From CAVPEW01 sp050247895 (lineage in GTDB: Bacteria; Actinomycetota; Acidimicrobiia; Acidimicrobiales; VFJN01): DNA of 15,902 nucleotides. Both the position numbers and the translations under genes were made by a program. This document shows positions 14,002-15,902 of this stretch, piece by piece. How positions within the stretch are numbered: the stretch's first letter is position 1; every line of letters starts with the position of its first letter. Where the stretch lies: positions 1 through 15,902 of the forward strand of contig JBFWTJ010000059.1 of assembly GCA_050247895.1 (NCBI GenBank), in the 5' to 3' direction. The notes under the pieces were generated by a model that saw only the letters and a program-made list of their open reading frames with translations, did no database searches and was not told the origin of the DNA.

Positions 14002-15692
14002 CGGGACCTCTGGTGCGAGAAGGTCCGCCAAGCCACGGCCGGGCCGACGATCAGCGCCAACGTGAGGATGATGGCCACGACAGCCAGGGTCTGGGCGGCC
14101 GACCACCCCCGGGTGGCCGCGATCAAGGTGGGCGTGGCGGTCGCGTTCACCGTGGAGCCCGAGCCCCGCAAGCTACCGGCGCCCAGGACCGTGCCGCCCT
14201 GGCAGACGCCCGTGTCCGGATCGCACTGCTCGGCGGCCGCATCGCCGGTCAGGGGCGTCCCGTCGGGCGCCACCGGCGTGCCGCTGTCGTCGACGGCGCC
14301 GGGTGCGTTCAGGTCGCCGCCGCCCGTCGAACCGTCCCCACCACCGCCCCCGCCGCCACCGCCACCGCCGTCGGTCGGTCCGGTCACCTGCGTGACGACG
14401 TCGCGCACGCCGCCGGTCCCGGTCGCGCACTGGGTCTGGCCCTGTCGGTCGCAGTCCTGCGGCATGGGCGCGTTCTGAGCCAGGACGTTCGTCCCGTCGG
14501 GAGAGAAGGTGGGGTTCTTGCATGACGTGATCTCGATGTCCTGGACCACGACGCCGGGGATCTTGCGGATCTGGTCGAAGCTGGCCTGGACCAGGTTGAT
14601 CGGCATCGGCGAGTAGCCGAGGGAGGCCGACTGCTGCTGGGCCTGGCACATCGCGTAGTACGCGAAGGCGCCCAGCGTGCGGCCCTTCGCCTCGTTGAAC
14701 TGGCCCTGCACGATCGTGGGGAGGATGAAGTACGAGTAGGACGAGAGCTGGTAGTTGCGGGGATCGGGATCCGTGTAGACGTCGTCCAGGATCTGGGTCA
14801 GGTAGTCGTCGGAGCCCGCGTCGGTGTTGATCCGCGCCTTGAGCAACGACACGGCGACGTTCTCCGGCGTCGGCTCGGTGTAGTAGCCCGCCGCGTTGAG
14901 GACCTTGGCCACCGGGAACTGCACGCCGAGCGCGTACGAGTAGTTCACGTAGCCGATCGCCCCTTCGGCGAATCCCTGCGAGACGTAGGCGGCGACGCCG
15001 AGATCGCCCGACTGGGCGATCATGCCCGGGATCGTCGGGTAGTAGGAGGTGAACCCGCAGGCCGGCGCTCGGCCCGACCGTTGGCAGTAGTCGTTCCAAG
15101 TCGGGCCGTGCTGGTGGATCAGCCATCGGGTGAACTGGGCGCTCGAACCGGAGCCGTCGGAGCGCACCACCGGGACGATGGGACGGGCCGGAAGCGCCAG
15201 CCCGGGGTTGTCGGCCTTGAGGGCCGGGTCGTCCCACGACGTGATGACGCCGGTGAAGATCTTGGCGATGTTCTGGCCCGACAACCGCAGGTTGGTCACC
15301 CGCTGGCCGTTGATCTTCAGGTTGTACATGAACGAGGTGCCGCCGGCCGTGACCGGGATGTAGGCGTAGCTGTGGGCTGCCGGCCGCTCTGGTGCCGAGC
15401 CGTCCTCGGGCTGGAACTGGAAGGGGATGTCCGACGCGGCGAAGTCGACGGTGCCGTTCAGGAAGTTCTTGCGCCCCGCGCTCGAACCGCTGGGGTTGTA
15501 GTCGACGGTGATGCCGAACTGCTTGACGTTGACCCGCATCGCGTCGATGGCTCCGGCCGCCCACGACGAACCCTCGCCCGAGATGCGCTGGTAGCTCTGC
15601 TGGGCCTCGACCTGGACGGCCGGGCCGCCCACGCCGAGCAGGACGGCAGCCAGTGCACAGACGATCGCCAGGGCACGCCGAGCGCCGCTCAT
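13998..15692 (-). CDS. pstS: PstS phosphate-binding protein with C-terminal membrane anchor
   Basis: The 564-residue protein has a signal peptide (about 1-30, VEA before QQ) and a recognisable PstS domain (about 34-400): GEGSSWAAGAID, NPSGSSAGR (67-75), VDFAASDIPF with Asp88, YIPVTAGG, LSGQNIAKIFTGVITSW and the phosphate loop RSDGSGSS (177-184). It would capture phosphate outside the membrane and hand it to PstC/PstA. Ordinary actinobacterial PstS is a lipoprotein of about 370 residues. This one has no lipobox; instead a tail of about 150 residues holds a glycine run of eleven, further low-complexity sequence and a transmembrane helix (about 535-555) with a basic end. It overlaps the upstream probable pstA stop by ATGA and the next gene by ATGA. 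The binding loop is intact, so phosphate binding is likely. Confidence 0.93.
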   Translation of the reverse strand: MSGARRALAIVCALAAVLLGVGGPAVQVEAQQSYQRISGEGSSWAAGAIDAMRVNVKQFGITVDYNPSGSSAGRKNFLNGTVDFAASDIPFQFQPEDGSAPERPAAHSYAYIPVTAGGTSFMYNLKINGQRVTNLRLSGQNIAKIFTGVITSWDDPALKADNPGLALPARPIVPVVRSDGSGSSAQFTRWLIHQHGPTWNDYCQRSGRAPACGFTSYYPTIPGMIAQSGDLGVAAYVSQGFAEGAIGYVNYSYALGVQFPVAKVLNAAGYYTEPTPENVAVSLLKARINTDAGSDDYLTQILDDVYTDPDPRNYQLSSYSYFILPTIVQGQFNEAKGRTLGAFAYYAMCQAQQQSASLGYSPMPINLVQASFDQIRKIPGVVVQDIEITSCKNPTFSPDGTNVLAQNAPMPQDCDRQGQTQCATGTGGVRDVVTQVTGPTDGGGGGGGGGGGDGSTGGGDLNAPGAVDDSGTPVAPDGTPLTGDAAAEQCDPDTGVCQGGTVLGAGSLRGSGSTVNATATPTLIAATRGWSAAQTLAVVAIILTLALIVGPAVAWRTFSHQRSR

Positions 15693-15902
15693 ATCGTCAC
15701 CACCTCCCAGACCTCGTCCGCATCCACACCGTCATGGCCGCCACGGCCCTCCATCCGGGCCAGGTCGCGGGCCGACCGGGCCGCGGCGCGCCGGGCCTGG
15801 CGCGGGGTCACGCGACCAGCAGGCCGACCGCCCATGACCCGGGCCAGGATGAACAGCAGGAGGACCACCACCATCAGCACGGCAGCGGTCGCGAACCCGC
15901 GG
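15689..15902 (-). CDS. pstA: Probable PstA permease, C-terminal end (partial)
   Basis: The frame is open to the right edge of the window, so only the last 70 residues or so are visible. They begin with a hydrophobic helix, FATAAVLMVVVLLLFILARV, which resembles the last transmembrane helix of PstA (usually an alanine start, many Leu/Val, then ARxx and basic residues). A cytoplasmic tail of about 45 residues, rich in Arg and Ala and ending EVWEVVTI, follows and is longer than usual. The stop overlaps the pstS start as ATGA, which fits a pst operon. The GTG at 15880 could instead start a small one-helix protein, but the continuous frame and the helix already under way argue for a truncated permease. 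PstC would be expected further right. Confidence 0.55.
   Translation of the reverse strand, partial: RGFATAAVLMVVVLLLFILARVMGGRPAGRVTPRQARRAAARSARDLARMEGRGGHDGVDADEVWEVVTI

Noticed and set aside
14002..14106. N-terminal extension of the large PBP-like protein
   Set aside because: It overlaps the end of pstS, and the signal peptide begins exactly at ATG 14001, which makes an ATGA overlap like the other junctions.
12313..14478. A plus-strand open frame of 721 codons opposite the large PBP-like protein
   Set aside because: The composition is typical of an antisense frame, while the minus strand encodes a signal peptide, PstS-related motifs and an anchor helix.
1..15902. tRNA or rRNA genes, CRISPR arrays, insertion sequences and attachment sites
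   Set aside because: I saw no cloverleaf-like sequence, no regularly spaced repeats with unique spacers, and no transposase or integrase in any frame. The repeats present are in-frame protein repeats.

Overview
This window is very GC-rich (by eye around 70%). It carries secreted, Thr/Pro/Gly-rich, C-terminally membrane-anchored proteins, sortase-type genes, and WxL-domain and DUF916-type proteins, but no lipoprotein phosphate-binding protein. That points to an actinobacterium, most likely of the class Acidimicrobiia. This placement is an inference from composition and gene families, not from a marker gene.

Layout. (1) At the left edge, bases 1-254 hold no convincing gene but contain 11-bp-phased GTTCA(C)-like repeats resembling PHO boxes. 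They sit just upstream of the only plus-strand gene, an OmpR-type regulator with a degenerate receiver (255-1082). (2) All other genes lie on the minus strand. Reading from the right edge leftwards they are: the C-terminal end of a probable PstA permease; a membrane-anchored PstS; an 889-residue anchored PBP-like protein; a short anchored surface protein; an LPATG surface protein; a cysteine-free pseudo-sortase; and PstB fused to a 281-residue N-terminal extension. The first six junctions are all 3-4 bp gene overlaps or near-contacts (ATGA or GTGA, and a 17-bp gap before pstB), so this is one tightly coupled operon of about 9 kb. (3) After a 147-bp gap with a hairpin and a PHO-box-like repeat come a secreted PstS-like protein with a TTG start and a WxL-type protein with two Fn3 domains, followed by a strong perfect hairpin. 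(4) A last two-gene unit encodes a DUF916/WxL-interacting-type membrane protein and an anchored protein with a Trp-Pro repeat tail. It converges on the regulator gene.

Interpretation. The window looks like a phosphate-uptake (Pst) operon in which a cell-surface apparatus has been inserted between the permease and the ATPase. At least two PBP-like proteins are tethered outside the membrane. Three proteins share one exported domain, two of whose copies are about three-quarters identical over 80 residues. A sortase fold has lost both catalytic residues and sits directly after an LPxTG protein. The ATPase carries an unusual extension. A WxL/WxIP-like pair, known from Firmicutes as a peptidoglycan-associated surface system, is next door. 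The most economical reading is a phosphate-regulated surface assembly that delivers phosphate, or a phosphorylated substrate, to a Pst-type transporter. The family calls for PstB, PstS, sortase fold, LPxTG and DUF916 are firm or fairly firm; the combined function is inference.
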